From Anaerolineales bacterium (lineage in GTDB: Bacteria; Chloroflexota; Anaerolineae; Anaerolineales; JABWBV01): a DNA stretch of 53,489 bases. Below the pieces are notes generated by a model. It saw nothing but the letters and a program-made list of their open reading frames with translations, was not told the DNA's origin and ran no database searches. The DNA lies in assembly GCA_020634875.1 (NCBI GenBank), contig JACKAX010000026.1, forward strand, positions 1 through 53,489, read 5' to 3'. The position numbers and the translations under genes were made by a program. Every line of letters begins with the position of its first letter. Positions within the stretch are counted from its first letter, which is position 1. This document shows, piece after piece, positions 23,336 through 32,457 of the stretch.

Positions 23336-23722
23336 ATGAATTTTCCCCCCTCCACCCCCATCGGCGAAGTCTGTGTCCCCAACATAAACTTCAAAGAACG
23401 GCAAATACGGCTCCGTTTTGGGCTCATAAGCCTGGTTTTTGCCTTGCTTGTTTTGACTGTTCTCACCGTAACAAACGTCAACCTTTGGTGGCGACTTCTG
23501 CTCTTTCCCCTGTTTGCAGGTTCTGCAACCGGATATTTCCAATGGCGCGATAAAACCTGAGTAGGACTTGCCGCGCGCGGCGCGCGCAAACTTGGTGAAA
23601 AATACGAAAGAATTACGGACGAGGAAGGACTCGCCCAGGTTCGGCGACAAGCCCAAAAAGTATACATAAAATCAATCGTAGCAGGACTGGTCATAACTTC
23701 ACTCACCTTGCTCATTCCCTAA
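23336..23722 (+). CDS. Small membrane protein with in-frame UGA (candidate selenoprotein)
   Basis: Read conventionally, the gene stops after 74 codons at TGA 23558-23560. The same frame then runs 53 more sense codons to TAA at 23720-23722, and that part looks like protein: VGLAARGARKLGEKYERI, then TDEEGLAQVRRQAQKVYIKS and a second hydrophobic segment SIVAGLVITSLTLLIP. With UGA read as selenocysteine the product is 128 residues: an N-terminal VCVPNINFKERQIR, a hydrophobic hairpin (about 28-65), FQWRDKT-Sec-VGLAARG, an amphipathic charged segment and a last transmembrane helix. From memory, similar small proteins in other bacteria have FQxRxKTCVxLAARG, with Cys where this one has UGA; that needs checking. 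A hairpin at 23568-23589 fits a SECIS. The alternative is a nonsense mutation in a decaying gene. Confidence 0.6.
23568..23589 (+). promoter_or_regulatory. Candidate bacterial SECIS hairpin
   Basis: TTGC, a bulged C, GCGCG, loop CGG, then CGCGC and GCAA: nine base pairs, with the apical loop 18 nt after the UGA. Bacterial SECIS elements have the apical loop about 16-37 nt downstream and a G among the first two loop bases; both hold here. The strong GC run also encodes Ala-Arg-Gly-Ala-Arg, so base pairing could be partly accidental. Confidence 0.45.
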
Positions 23723-23791
23723 AAAAGTAGTGATATGTGATAAGGTCGTGAACACTTATTATCCATCCGCCATTTCTAAATCTCATTCCCT

Positions 23792-24700
23792 ATGCCCACC
23801 CCCTTTTCTCCTACCGAATTCCGCATCCATCCCGATACCCTGCCAGGGCACGTCCACCTCACTGTTGCTGACCTGGACAAACAACTGACTTTTTACCAAT
23901 CTGTGATCGGCCTGAAACTTCACTGGCAGGAGGGTACAACTGCCGGACTGGGCGCGGGCGGGGCGGACCTCGTGCGGTTGACCGAAAATCGCGCCGCGCG
24001 GCGCTACCGCGGCACCACGGGGATGTACCACTTCGCCCTGCTCTTCCCTAACCGGCGAGAATTGGCGCGCGCCATTGCACGCCTCTACACCCTTCGTTAT
24101 CGTAATTACCCTACAGATCACATCATGACCAAAACCACCTACCTCGACGACCCGGAAGGGAACAACATCGAACTCTACACCGAGTCCCCCGAGGATGGCT
24201 TTTTTGGTTTTGAAGAGAACCAACCCATCGCCCACCGCGCCGACGGCACCCCCAGCGATGGTCGTGAACCACTCGATCTGGAAGCCTTGTTCGCCCATCT
24301 GACCCCGGAAGACAAGTTCGATCCCCCGGTGCCCCCCGAAACCCGCATCGGCCACTATCACCTCTATGTTGCAAACCTGGAGACCACTCGCCACTTTTAC
24401 CACGACATTTTGGGGTTCGACGACATGGGTGTCGCCCAATCGTTTCGCATGGGCATGGTTTCCATAGGGCGGTATCACCATCACATCGGCTACAACACAT
24501 GGATCGGCGAAGGCGCCCCACCTGCCCCGGCAGATGCACTTGGCCTGCGTTACTTCACCTTCGTCTTGCCCCACGCGGGGGAACTCGATCAAGTCGAAGA
24601 ACATGTCCTCCGCGCGGGCATCTCCATCGAAACCACCCCCGAAGGCTTACTGATCCGTGACCCATCCAACAACGCCATTGTTCTCACCACCCCAAAATAA
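23792..24700 (+). CDS. VOC-family protein, CatE-like (two-domain glyoxalase fold)
   Basis: 302 residues with two vicinal-oxygen-chelate modules: residues about 15-130 ([37 protein letters not shown]) and about 185-300 ([28 protein letters not shown]). The first ends with the metal-ligand Glu (IELYTE) and both begin with a metal-site His. Catechol-2,3-dioxygenase-like CatE proteins have this layout. The second module's final acidic ligand is replaced ([10 protein letters not shown]), so metal binding may be limited to one module. It ends 5 nt before the LLM gene and is probably co-transcribed, which suggests a joint oxidoreduction or detoxification role. Confidence 0.85.
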   Translation: MPTPFSPTEFRIHPDTLPGHVHLTVADLDKQLTFYQSVIGLKLHWQEGTTAGLGAGGADLVRLTENRAARRYRGTTGMYHFALLFPNRRELARAIARLYTLRYRNYPTDHIMTKTTYLDDPEGNNIELYTESPEDGFFGFEENQPIAHRADGTPSDGREPLDLEALFAHLTPEDKFDPPVPPETRIGHYHLYVANLETTRHFYHDILGFDDMGVAQSFRMGMVSIGRYHHHIGYNTWIGEGAPPAPADALGLRYFTFVLPHAGELDQVEEHVLRAGISIETTPEGLLIRDPSNNAIVLTTPK

Positions 24701-24705
24701 ACCCC

Positions 24706-25764
24706 ATGACCGACCCTACCCCCTTTGAAATCGGCCTCTACTCCTTCGCCGAAATTGTCCCCGACCCACAGACCGGGAAAATGATCAGCCCCACCCAACG
24801 CCTGCGCGACCTCATCGAAACCATCGAACTCGCCGATCAAGTCGGGCTGGACGTATTCGGCGTGGGCGAACATCACCGCCCGGATTTTTTAGCCTCCTCC
24901 CCCGTTGTCATCCTGGCCATGGCCGCGGCCCGAACCAAAAGTATCCGCCTCAGCACTGCCGTCACCATCCTCAGTTCCGAAGATCCGGTGCGCGTGTTTC
25001 AAGACTTCGCCACCCTCGATCTCCTCTCCGAAGGCCGGGCGGAGATCATGGCCGGGCGTGGTTCGTTCATTGAGTCGTTTCCGTTATTTGGATATGATCT
25101 GCGCGACTACGATACCCTTTTTTCTGAAAAATTAGATCTGCTTCTGAAAATTCGTGAATCCGAACGTGTGACCTGGTCCGGCAAGCACCGTGCCCCCCTC
25201 CAGAACCTCGCGGTGTACCCGCGCCCCCATCAAGAAACCATCCCCATCTGGATCGCCGTCGGCGGAACGCCCGAATCGGTTGTCCGCGCAGCCTCTCTCG
25301 GCCTCCCGATGGCCCTCGCTATCATCGGCGGGATGCCCGAACGTTTCCAACCCTTCACCGATCTCTATCGCGAAGCCACTCGTCAAGCCGGACACGATTT
25401 TCTCCCCCTGAGCATCAACTCGCACGGCTTCATTGCCGACGATTCCCAAGATGCCGCCGACACCTACTTCCCCTCTTACCTTGCCGCGATGAACAAAATC
25501 GGGCGTGAGCGTGGCTGGCCCCCTACCAATCGCCAACAATTCGACTTCGCGCGCTCCCTCCGCGGCTCCGACTTTGTTGGCAACTCCGATCAAATCATCG
25601 AAAAGATTCTCTTCCAGCACAAACTCTTCAACCACCAACGCTTCCTTCTTCAACTCGGCCTTGGGGCGATTGACCACAAGAAAATGATGCGGGCCATTGA
25701 ATTGCTTGGGACAAAGGTCGCGCCGGTCGTGCGAAAAGAGCTTGCAAATCGGGAAAACGAATAA
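24706..25764 (+). CDS. LLM-class flavin-dependent oxidoreductase
   Basis: 352 residues of the bacterial luciferase-like superfamily (FMN or F420 dependent). Features: [16 protein letters not shown] (the EHH motif), [20 protein letters not shown] and [20 protein letters not shown], then [17 protein letters not shown]. The sequence resembles the Atu2307/SP_0267 subfamily. It is preceded by the VOC gene at a gap of 5 nt. The substrate and cofactor cannot be settled from sequence alone. Confidence 0.88.
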   Translation: MTDPTPFEIGLYSFAEIVPDPQTGKMISPTQRLRDLIETIELADQVGLDVFGVGEHHRPDFLASSPVVILAMAAARTKSIRLSTAVTILSSEDPVRVFQDFATLDLLSEGRAEIMAGRGSFIESFPLFGYDLRDYDTLFSEKLDLLLKIRESERVTWSGKHRAPLQNLAVYPRPHQETIPIWIAVGGTPESVVRAASLGLPMALAIIGGMPERFQPFTDLYREATRQAGHDFLPLSINSHGFIADDSQDAADTYFPSYLAAMNKIGRERGWPPTNRQQFDFARSLRGSDFVGNSDQIIEKILFQHKLFNHQRFLLQLGLGAIDHKKMMRAIELLGTKVAPVVRKELANRENE

Positions 25765-25794
25765 GAGATGAAGTGACGGGTAAAGGTCAATCCT

Positions 25795-26058
25795 TCATCG
25801 TTCCCCTGGTCCCGTCAACCTTTCCAACTCATAAAGATACGCTAATGCCTCCTCCGTACTGTCCCCACACATTTCCTGCATCGGACGCAAGCGTACACAA
25901 ACTTCTGGACGCTCCGGCTGACCGAAGATTTTGCACCGGTTATCGTCTGTCAACTGCACACAACGCGTCCCAGACGGTTTGCCATTTGGCATCCCCGGAA
26001 TAGGGGAGGAAATCGAGAGAGCAATACAACAGGCTCCACAGCCTACGCGGCAATCCAT
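25795..26058 (-). CDS. Small cysteine-cluster protein (YkgJ-like)
   Basis: 87 residues. MDCRVGCGACCIALSISS, TRCVQLTDDNRCKIF and PEVCVRL give the CxxxCGxCC-x(n)-C-x(n)-C pattern of the YkgJ/CxxCxxCC family, thought to bind zinc or an iron-sulfur cluster. It is last in the minus-strand gene series, 29 nt after the APH-like kinase. Confidence 0.85.
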   Translation of the reverse strand: MDCRVGCGACCIALSISSPIPGMPNGKPSGTRCVQLTDDNRCKIFGQPERPEVCVRLRPMQEMCGDSTEEALAYLYELERLTGPGER

Positions 26059-26087
26059 AAAATTTATCTGTGTCCTATCAAGATTTT

Positions 26088-27113
26088 TTAAGAGCGTAAT
26101 TTTTCTTCTGTTTTCAGGGCAATATCCACTTCATCTCCCGGATTGAATAATCCCCTAAAAATTCTCAACGCTTCCCGTTGGGTGACCTCGCCCACATCGT
26201 CCATTAAAAACACACGAGCGGCAAAATCTCCCAAGTCCTGCACCGCCCACTCGTAGCGGTAATAGGCTAAAGCGGTCCAGTTGATGTCTGTTTCACCGTA
26301 TCCCTGGAAAAACAGGTCTTGTTGTCGAGATGGCAGGGGCGGGTTACTGACAAACGGACTCTCCATGATAAACATCAGATCACGCTCTGGGGGAGCGAGG
26401 ATGGTTTCGTCCCAATCTACGACAAACATTTGCTGATCGGGCGTGATTAGCAGGTTTGCGGTGTGAATGTCCGCGTGGCAGAGGAAATAAGTGAGGGGTT
26501 GTTGGCGCAGGATTTCCGCAAGTTCCAGCGTCCGGCGAACAACGTGAGCGATTGCTTCTGCCTTCTCCCGCCAAAAATCCGCGAGTTGGGCTTGCATGGG
26601 GGTGAATATCTGGTTTTGCGTGATACGGGTTTCTATTTGTTCAAGATATTCCAGCGCTTTGTTCGTAGGAACAAATTTTTCTTGGGGGAGTTGCTCCGCG
26701 AGGTCGGGCGGAAGTTGGACGGCGTGCAAGGCTTTGAGAAACGCGCCATACGCTACCCATTGCGCGTCTGTCAGCCCCGTCTTCATTCCGTTATCCCCCT
26801 CGATGAAGGGATACAACAACAAAAAATAATCCCCCACCAGATGCCAAAGCTCCCCGCCGAGGGTGGAAAAAGGGACAACAACTTGCTCCAAGCCCTGGTT
26901 TTTCAAAAAACGTGGGATCGTGATCCCGCGCGGGTTGGTCAGCCGCCGTTTGACCTTGAGAAAATACATTTTTTCGGGGGAAGCAACTCGATACACCCAC
27001 GCGTTCGAATCGTTGCCGAGGGGTATAAATTCGACCTGGCTGGCAATGAGGCCAAATCCTTCTTTCAAACCCTGGATGATTTTTTCATCAGAGAGATTCG
27101 GTTTTTCGAGCAT
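26088..27113 (-). CDS. APH-family phosphotransferase (APH(9)-like)
   Basis: 341 residues. Kinase-like C-terminal lobe with the catalytic loop FLCHADIHTANLLI and FVVDWDETILAPPERDLMFI, which resembles the spectinomycin kinase branch; the N-terminal lobe has YFLKVKRR (ATP-binding Lys). This is a second member of the superfamily in the window (see position 2). Its start shares one base with the stop of the lipoprotein gene (TAATG), so translation is probably coupled. The substrate is not known; the context of aminosugar genes allows a sugar or amino-alcohol kinase. Confidence 0.85.
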   Translation of the reverse strand: MLEKPNLSDEKIIQGLKEGFGLIASQVEFIPLGNDSNAWVYRVASPEKMYFLKVKRRLTNPRGITIPRFLKNQGLEQVVVPFSTLGGELWHLVGDYFLLLYPFIEGDNGMKTGLTDAQWVAYGAFLKALHAVQLPPDLAEQLPQEKFVPTNKALEYLEQIETRITQNQIFTPMQAQLADFWREKAEAIAHVVRRTLELAEILRQQPLTYFLCHADIHTANLLITPDQQMFVVDWDETILAPPERDLMFIMESPFVSNPPLPSRQQDLFFQGYGETDINWTALAYYRYEWAVQDLGDFAARVFLMDDVGEVTQREALRIFRGLFNPGDEVDIALKTEEKLRS

Positions 27114-27937
27114 TATTTTTCAACCCTGACATCCACCACTTTCATCACCCCTCCAACCGTAACTGCCGCTTGCCCCACGCCGAGGGAGGTATCCACCGGC
27201 AGAGAAAATTCCCAGACGCATTTTCCCTGGGCATCCGCCGTTGCAGGAAGATTTTCCACGAAAGGAGTGGATTCGTTCGGGTTGTAATAGGTCAGGGTAC
27301 AGAGTTCGTCCGGGACAGTTTGCACGACAAGGGCCAGTGTCCCACCTGGGGTTCCTGGCAGGGTAATCAAAAAGTAGAACGTGGCGACATGGCAGGCTGG
27401 GTCAACAACCGCGGTATCCAGCCGGATGTACTTTGTCACCGGCTCGGAAACAGAGGGGAAGTTCTGGGCATACCGGTGCATAGTCTGAACAGCCAGGGAG
27501 TCCGTACAATACCGCCCGCGTAGATCGGTGAGACGAATTTCTTTATTCAAGTAAGGTATCGGGAGTTCCATCCAGATTTGGTCAGCGGTGGTCCAATACA
27601 TGCCGTGGATCACGTCCGGGTTGTCGCGATGGAACCAGTCCAACACCTTTAGCATGCCCGTGTCCGGATCTGTGCAAGCATTGGCAGAAAGCACCACGCC
27701 ATCTTCGTACAACCGTAAAAAGTCAAAACATCCCGTCTGGTTGGAAATGGGATCGGACCGATAAAGGCCTTCCAACCCGCCCAACACGCCCCCTTCCGGC
27801 GTCGGCGTAGTCAACAAATCCGGCGGTACAGGAGTAGGTGTTTCGCGCGTTCCTGTCACTGCACAGGCAAGCGAAATAAGACTTATCAACCCCATACCAA
27901 AAAGAAATATCTTTTTAACTTGCAAGGAGAACCTCAT
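27113..27937 (-). CDS. Lipoprotein of unknown function
   Basis: 274 residues. A type II signal peptide (MRFSLQVKKIFLFGMGLIS then LISLAC, lipobox Cys near 25) is followed by a Thr/Pro-rich linker TPTPVPPDLLTTPTPEGG and a globular part with GLYRSDPISNQTGCFDFLRLYEDGVV. No known domain was recognised. Start 27937 is inside the last 23 nt of the upstream serine hydrolase gene; a frame continues further upstream but would overlap that gene heavily. Confidence 0.75.
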   Translation of the reverse strand: MRFSLQVKKIFLFGMGLISLISLACAVTGTRETPTPVPPDLLTTPTPEGGVLGGLEGLYRSDPISNQTGCFDFLRLYEDGVVLSANACTDPDTGMLKVLDWFHRDNPDVIHGMYWTTADQIWMELPIPYLNKEIRLTDLRGRYCTDSLAVQTMHRYAQNFPSVSEPVTKYIRLDTAVVDPACHVATFYFLITLPGTPGGTLALVVQTVPDELCTLTYYNPNESTPFVENLPATADAQGKCVWEFSLPVDTSLGVGQAAVTVGGVMKVVDVRVEK

Positions 27938-28970
27938 GAATTTTTCGGGCAGGTGCCCAAACACCATCTTCCAGGTTCGAGAGCAAAATGACGGTTGTCC
28001 CGGTCTTTGGATAATGGCGCAAAATTGCGCTCGTCCCCGGATTGATCCCTTCTTTTTGATAATACACCACTTCCCCATCGGGATTCGCGTTAAACCACAA
28101 GCCCATCCCATACTTCATATCCCATCCGTCCCGGTGACTGTGAAGGACCTGTGGCGTCAAAAAAGCCTGCGCTTGCGCAGGGAATAACAATTGCCCAGAT
28201 TGCACCGCCCGCAAAAATTTCTGCAAATCTCCTGCGGTGACGTGCGCGCCAGCATCCGGCGAACCAATCGGCGGATACGAGTAAATATTTCGCTTCCACC
28301 CCACACACCGCCCCGCCTCATCCCGGAGCGGATCCGCCCCCTCCGCGACGTTCTCGTTGACCCGATCCATACGGAAAAATCCCGCGCGGTCCATCCCCGC
28401 CGGGACGAAAATCCGTTCCCGCACATAATCCCTGTACGCCATCCCGCTCACCCGCTCGATCACCAACCCCAACAACACATACCCGACATTGCAATAACGG
28501 CATCCCTGTCCGGGCGAGAAATTCGGCGGCTTATGGATGAACTGCGGCAGAAAATCCACCGTTTGCGTCACTGCATAGTTCGGTTTGGTTTTCCACAAAT
28601 CTTCGTAAAGTTCCCCGGCCTCCTCATCCGCATCGTCCCCAATACCCGACGTGTGTGTGAGCAAATGGTACACGTTCACTTCTGGGGAAATTGCAGTATC
28701 CATCAACCCCAAAAAATCCATCACACGCGTCTCCAGCGAAATGTGCCCCAGTTCCACCAATTGGAGAGTTGCCACCGCCGTAAATAGTTTCGTCAGGGAA
28801 GCTGTGTCAAACCGAGTTTCCAGCGTGTTTTTCACCCCCCACGCGCGGCTCGCGTATCCATACGCACCTGTAAACAAAATTTCATCCCCGCGCGTCACCT
28901 GCACCACGCCCGAAAATTCATCCTGTGCAGCCAGGGATTGGAAATAATCGTCAAGAGCAAGGATATTCAT
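27915..28970 (-). CDS. Serine hydrolase of the beta-lactamase/PBP4 family
   Basis: 351 residues. The catalytic SxxK appears in FDTASLTKLFTAVA and the second motif YxN as CRYCNVGYVLLGL. No signal peptide, so it may act in the cytoplasm. Members hydrolyse esters, D-amino acid peptides or act as peptidases; true beta-lactamase activity is not implied. In the series GH18, NagA, this gene, lipoprotein, kinase, YkgJ, all on the minus strand with gaps of 0-45 nt, it may process a wall or chitin-derived compound. Confidence 0.85.
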   Translation of the reverse strand: MNILALDDYFQSLAAQDEFSGVVQVTRGDEILFTGAYGYASRAWGVKNTLETRFDTASLTKLFTAVATLQLVELGHISLETRVMDFLGLMDTAISPEVNVYHLLTHTSGIGDDADEEAGELYEDLWKTKPNYAVTQTVDFLPQFIHKPPNFSPGQGCRYCNVGYVLLGLVIERVSGMAYRDYVRERIFVPAGMDRAGFFRMDRVNENVAEGADPLRDEAGRCVGWKRNIYSYPPIGSPDAGAHVTAGDLQKFLRAVQSGQLLFPAQAQAFLTPQVLHSHRDGWDMKYGMGLWFNANPDGEVVYYQKEGINPGTSAILRHYPKTGTTVILLSNLEDGVWAPARKIHEVLLAS

Positions 28971-29005
28971 TGGGATAAGTGATTGACTGTTCTATATTCC
29001 GAATG

Positions 29006-30163
29006 CTACGTTTCAAAGATAATCTCTCCGGCTTGGAATACCTTCGTCACCTGGAGATTTTGGTCGAGGAACACCAGATCAGCAACGGCCCCATGTGCGA
29101 GACGGCCCCGGTCGGGAAAACCCATCGCTCGCGCGGGGGTGCGGGACGCGGCATAAACGGCCTCTGCGGGAGAACATCCGGTGAACGCGATCAGATTCCG
29201 CACCCCGGCATCCATCGTCAACACACTACCCGCGAGGGTCCCGTTCGCCAAACGTGGCACTGGCCCTTTCACCTTTACCGTTTGCCCACCCAAAACGTAA
29301 TCCCCATCCGGCATCCCCATCGCCGCCATGGCATCCGTCACCATCACCGTTCGTTGCCACCCAAAAATTTTCCACGCCATTGCCACCCCAGTCGGATGTA
29401 CGTGTACCCCATCGGGGATCAGCCCGACAAACGGGGCAGGCAAAATGCCAGGCGTTCCACTCAACGCCCCAATCAGCCCCGGTTCGCGGTGGTCAAACGG
29501 GCGCATCGCATTGAACAAATGCGTCCCCATCGTGATCCCCGCCTCAATTCCCGCAACCCCCTCAGCCACCGTCGCCATCGAGTGCCCCGCGCTGACCACC
29601 ACCCCCTGTGCGCGCAGGGCACGAATGGTCTCCAGCGCACCCGGTCTCTCCGGTGCCAGCGTTACGAGAAAGACATGGTTTTCAGATGTCCAGCTTGTGA
29701 CCAGTTCAGGTGCAGGGGGACGGATCAGCTCGGGGTTGTGTGCGCCTTTCTTTTCCGGGTTCAGAAACGGCCCCTCAAAGTGAAATCCAAGCGGTATCGC
29801 CCCGCGAAAGCCAGAGGGCGGCCCGGCACGAAGCACTTCAATGGCCTCTGCGAAGCGTTCCAATGGGTTGGTGATGATGGTTGGGAGAAAAGCAGTCACA
29901 CCATACTGCGGCAATTGGGCTGCAACCGCCCAGATTGTCGTAGGATCAGCAGTAAAGTCAAGGCCAAAGCCCCCGTTAAGTTGGAGGTCAAAAAAACCCG
30001 GGGCAATGTACGCGCCTTTCGTATCCACGCGGTGGGCGGAGGAAGGGGCAGGAAGACCTACGGCAGGCCCTGCCGCAAGTATTTTTCTGTCTTCGATAAG
30101 GATCGCCCCATTTGGAATGGCGCGGGCATCTGTAAGGAGCGTAGCGTTTTCGAGATAAAGCAT
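29006..30163 (-). CDS. nagA: N-acetylglucosamine-6-phosphate deacetylase
   Basis: 385 residues, usual for NagA. An amidohydrolase-superfamily barrel: APGFFDLQLNGGFGLDF (the HxH of many members is QxN here, as in one-metal NagA enzymes), LGFHFEGPFLNPEKKGAH (metal Glu), SAGHSMATVAE (His), THLFNAM (His) and TVMVTDAMAAMG (catalytic Asp). It removes acetate from GlcNAc-6-phosphate. ATG 30163 is chosen because the frame's upstream part (14 residues) is unlike the family. It is 42 nt after the GH18 gene, which fits uptake and use of chitin or peptidoglycan fragments. Confidence 0.93.
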   Translation of the reverse strand: MLYLENATLLTDARAIPNGAILIEDRKILAAGPAVGLPAPSSAHRVDTKGAYIAPGFFDLQLNGGFGLDFTADPTTIWAVAAQLPQYGVTAFLPTIITNPLERFAEAIEVLRAGPPSGFRGAIPLGFHFEGPFLNPEKKGAHNPELIRPPAPELVTSWTSENHVFLVTLAPERPGALETIRALRAQGVVVSAGHSMATVAEGVAGIEAGITMGTHLFNAMRPFDHREPGLIGALSGTPGILPAPFVGLIPDGVHVHPTGVAMAWKIFGWQRTVMVTDAMAAMGMPDGDYVLGGQTVKVKGPVPRLANGTLAGSVLTMDAGVRNLIAFTGCSPAEAVYAASRTPARAMGFPDRGRLAHGAVADLVFLDQNLQVTKVFQAGEIIFET

Positions 30164-30205
30164 ATTAAGATGAAATTTATAGGATCCGTAGGATTTTGAG
30201 ATCAA

Positions 30206-31228
30206 TCAAGGCGCGATGTGGACAGTATTGTAGATAACGGTCAGGAGAGATGTTTCACCGAAGGTATCAAAACTGAGCGTCCAGATCATAATCCCGGAGC
30301 CTTGTTGCATGGCGAGACGGGTTTTGGCCGCCATCGTTTCCTGGCTATTGTAGTACACCTTTTCCCCCGCGTATTCAATGACATCGAGGTAGGCGGCTTC
30401 CGGGTTAGCAGCGATGAGTTCGCGGTAGGGTACCCAGTTTGGGCGGGCATAGAAAGGCACACCGAGAACAGCCTTTTCGGGGGGGAGGCCGCGCTGGAGC
30501 CAGAAGTGGATAGCGGCTTCAGCATAGGTGTAAGGGGAGTGGTCAGTATTTGAGGCATCGTAGGCCATGATGTTAACGAAGTCCAGAAGAGGGAAGGCAG
30601 CGGGGAGAATGCCGGTGGCAGTATCCCCTTCGGCGAGGACAGCGGCAGTGAGGAGGCTTTCGGCGGGGAGGGCGGTGCGAAGGTCTTGCATGAGGGCAAG
30701 GAAATTTTGGGCGGACGTGCCCGGATCGGGGTATTCCCAGTCAATGTCCAGCCCATCGAGGCGGTGTTCGGCGGCGTAGGCAACCAGACCGGAAACGAAG
30801 GTCGCGCGCGACGCGGGATCGGCGGTGAGGGTTTCAAATTGAGCATCCCACCCCCATCCACCGACAGAAATCAGAATTTTAACACCGTGCACGTGCGCCT
30901 GTTCAACGATGGTTTTGAGTTTGTCGGGGTACGCGACATCTTGAAAAGTGCCGTCAGCGTTGGGGGTGACAAAAGCGTAGTTGAGATGGGTGAGTTGGGT
31001 GTAGGGGATGAGAGCAGGATCAATCTCGTCAGTAACGTAGCCGATGATGCGGAAGGTGGGTTCGGGGGGAGATATGGCGAGGTGTGGAGTAGGCGTGATG
31101 AGGTGGACAACCGGGGTTGGGCGTGGAGTAGGGGATGCAGAAGAAGGGGTACAGGCCGAGAGGAGGGTGAGGAAGAGGAGAAGAACAAGAGAAGAGGGGA
31201 AAAGGAGAGGAGGTGAAAAAGAACGCAT
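30206..31228 (-). CDS. GH18 glycoside hydrolase lipoprotein
   Basis: 340 residues. Signal peptide with lipobox (LLSAC) then a Pro/Thr-rich tether (TPRPTPVVHLITPTPH). The GH18 signature is complete: ILISVGGWGWD (beta-3) and GLDIDWEYP (DxxDxDxE, catalytic Glu), then FVNIMAYDA and MIWTLSFD. Predicted to cut beta-1,4-GlcNAc links of chitin or peptidoglycan at the cell surface. It is first in the six-gene minus-strand series. A minus-strand TATAAT (31250-31255) lies about 20 nt before the start, with no good -35. Confidence 0.9.
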   Translation of the reverse strand: MRSFSPPLLFPSSLVLLLFLTLLSACTPSSASPTPRPTPVVHLITPTPHLAISPPEPTFRIIGYVTDEIDPALIPYTQLTHLNYAFVTPNADGTFQDVAYPDKLKTIVEQAHVHGVKILISVGGWGWDAQFETLTADPASRATFVSGLVAYAAEHRLDGLDIDWEYPDPGTSAQNFLALMQDLRTALPAESLLTAAVLAEGDTATGILPAAFPLLDFVNIMAYDASNTDHSPYTYAEAAIHFWLQRGLPPEKAVLGVPFYARPNWVPYRELIAANPEAAYLDVIEYAGEKVYYNSQETMAAKTRLAMQQGSGIMIWTLSFDTFGETSLLTVIYNTVHIAP

Positions 31229-31319
31229 TGGAGGACCTTGAGGAGGGGTATTATAGTGCGATCTGGAGATTTGCTGCGGAGACAGGAGATCGTATCGCGT
31301 GTGCCGTATCCAACGCTAT

Positions 31320-31350
31320 AAAAAACGCCCTGTTGAATAACAGGGCGTTT
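31320..31350 (-). terminator. Intrinsic terminator of the ABC importer operon
   Basis: AAACGCCCTGTT, loop GAAT, AACAGGGCGTTT; on the minus strand it is followed by TTTTTT. It lies 22 nt after the stop of the ATP-binding protein gene. Confidence 0.88.
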
Positions 31351-31371
31351 CCGTTTGAACAAAGGGGTGAA

Positions 31372-32439
31372 TTATCCTTGTGCCCCTAACACCAACACCG
31401 CGTTCCGGGAACAGGTAATCTGGGTGCTGTCGCCGATTTGGGGTAACTCAAGGAAGGGGTTGTTGAAGGTATCCATGTGGAATTTGGTATCGCCTACAAG
31501 GACTCGAATCCGCACAATTGAACCGAGAAAAGTAATATTTTCGATTTTGGCATCGAGTACATTCGCTTTTTTCTGCTCGGCGGCAAAGCTAAACCGTTCC
31601 GGGCGAATGGCAATGAGGACTTTTGTGCCTTTGGCCTGGTCTTTGATTTCCTTGCCCGATTCGAGAACGAGGCCATCCATGCGTAAGGTTCCCGCCGCGG
31701 GGTCAAGAATTTCAGCGGTAGCGGTGTTGAGCGTACCGACGAAGTTGGCAACAAACGCCGTTTGCGGGAAGTTGTATACCTCAAAAGGCGTGCCAATTTG
31801 CTCCACCACGCCTTTGCTCATCACTACAATCCGGTCAGAGATCGCCATTGCTTCTTCCTGGTCGTGGGTGACGAAAATCGTGGTGATATTTAACTGGCGT
31901 TGGATGCGACGAATTTCGTCGCGCACTTCGGCGCGGACTTTGGCGTCGAGGGCGGAGAGGGGTTCATCGAGGAGGAGCAGTTCGGGTTGGATGGCGAGTG
32001 CGCGGGCGAGGGCGACGCGTTGCTGTTGCCCGCCCGAAAGTTGATAAGGATAGCGGTTAGCAAACCCCTCGAGGCGGACAAGGTCAAGCATTTCTTTGAC
32101 GCGTTGGTCAATCTCATGCTTGGCCATCCCTGCCACTTTCAGGCCAAAGCCGATATTCCCTGCGGCGGTGAGGTTGGGGAACAGGGCATAGGATTGGAAC
32201 ACCATCCCGATCTTGCGTTTGTTAGGCGGGACATCGGTGACATCCTGCCCATGAACGATAATGGCCCCAGCAGTGGGCTTTTCAAACCCGGCCACCATCC
32301 GCAAGACGGTGGTTTTTCCGCACCCGCTTGGCCCTAACAGGGAGATAAATTCGCCGCGTTCGGTGTTCAATGAAAATTCTGAGACAGCGACGGTGTCGCC
32401 GAACATTTTTTGTATGTGGGAAAGTTCTAGGAAGGACAT
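31372..32439 (-). CDS. ABC importer ATP-binding protein (PotA/FbpC type)
   Basis: 355 residues. Walker A LLGPSGCGKTTVLRMV, signature QLSGGQQQRVALARAL, Walker B LLLLDEPLSALDAK, H-loop TIFVTHDQEEAM, and a C-terminal TOBE/OB domain (about 240-355, FVANFVGTLN, IAIRPERFSF). This is the last gene of a four-gene importer operon (binding protein, two permeases, ATPase). The Fe3+/polyamine/phosphonate class shares this layout. Confidence 0.93.
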   Translation of the reverse strand: MSFLELSHIQKMFGDTVAVSEFSLNTERGEFISLLGPSGCGKTTVLRMVAGFEKPTAGAIIVHGQDVTDVPPNKRKIGMVFQSYALFPNLTAAGNIGFGLKVAGMAKHEIDQRVKEMLDLVRLEGFANRYPYQLSGGQQQRVALARALAIQPELLLLDEPLSALDAKVRAEVRDEIRRIQRQLNITTIFVTHDQEEAMAISDRIVVMSKGVVEQIGTPFEVYNFPQTAFVANFVGTLNTATAEILDPAAGTLRMDGLVLESGKEIKDQAKGTKVLIAIRPERFSFAAEQKKANVLDAKIENITFLGSIVRIRVLVGDTKFHMDTFNNPFLELPQIGDSTQITCSRNAVLVLGAQG

Positions 32440-32457
32440 ATCTTTCTCTTGGTTGGG

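Noticed and set aside
23336..23560. The small membrane protein as an ordinary 74-residue gene ending at TGA
   Set aside because: Kept as an alternative, but the protein-like continuation and hairpin after the TGA make a simple stop less convincing.
27915..28970. Beta-lactamase conferring antibiotic resistance
   Set aside because: Only the family SxxK and YxN motifs are seen, there is no signal peptide, and the context is aminosugar metabolism; general serine hydrolase is the safer call.
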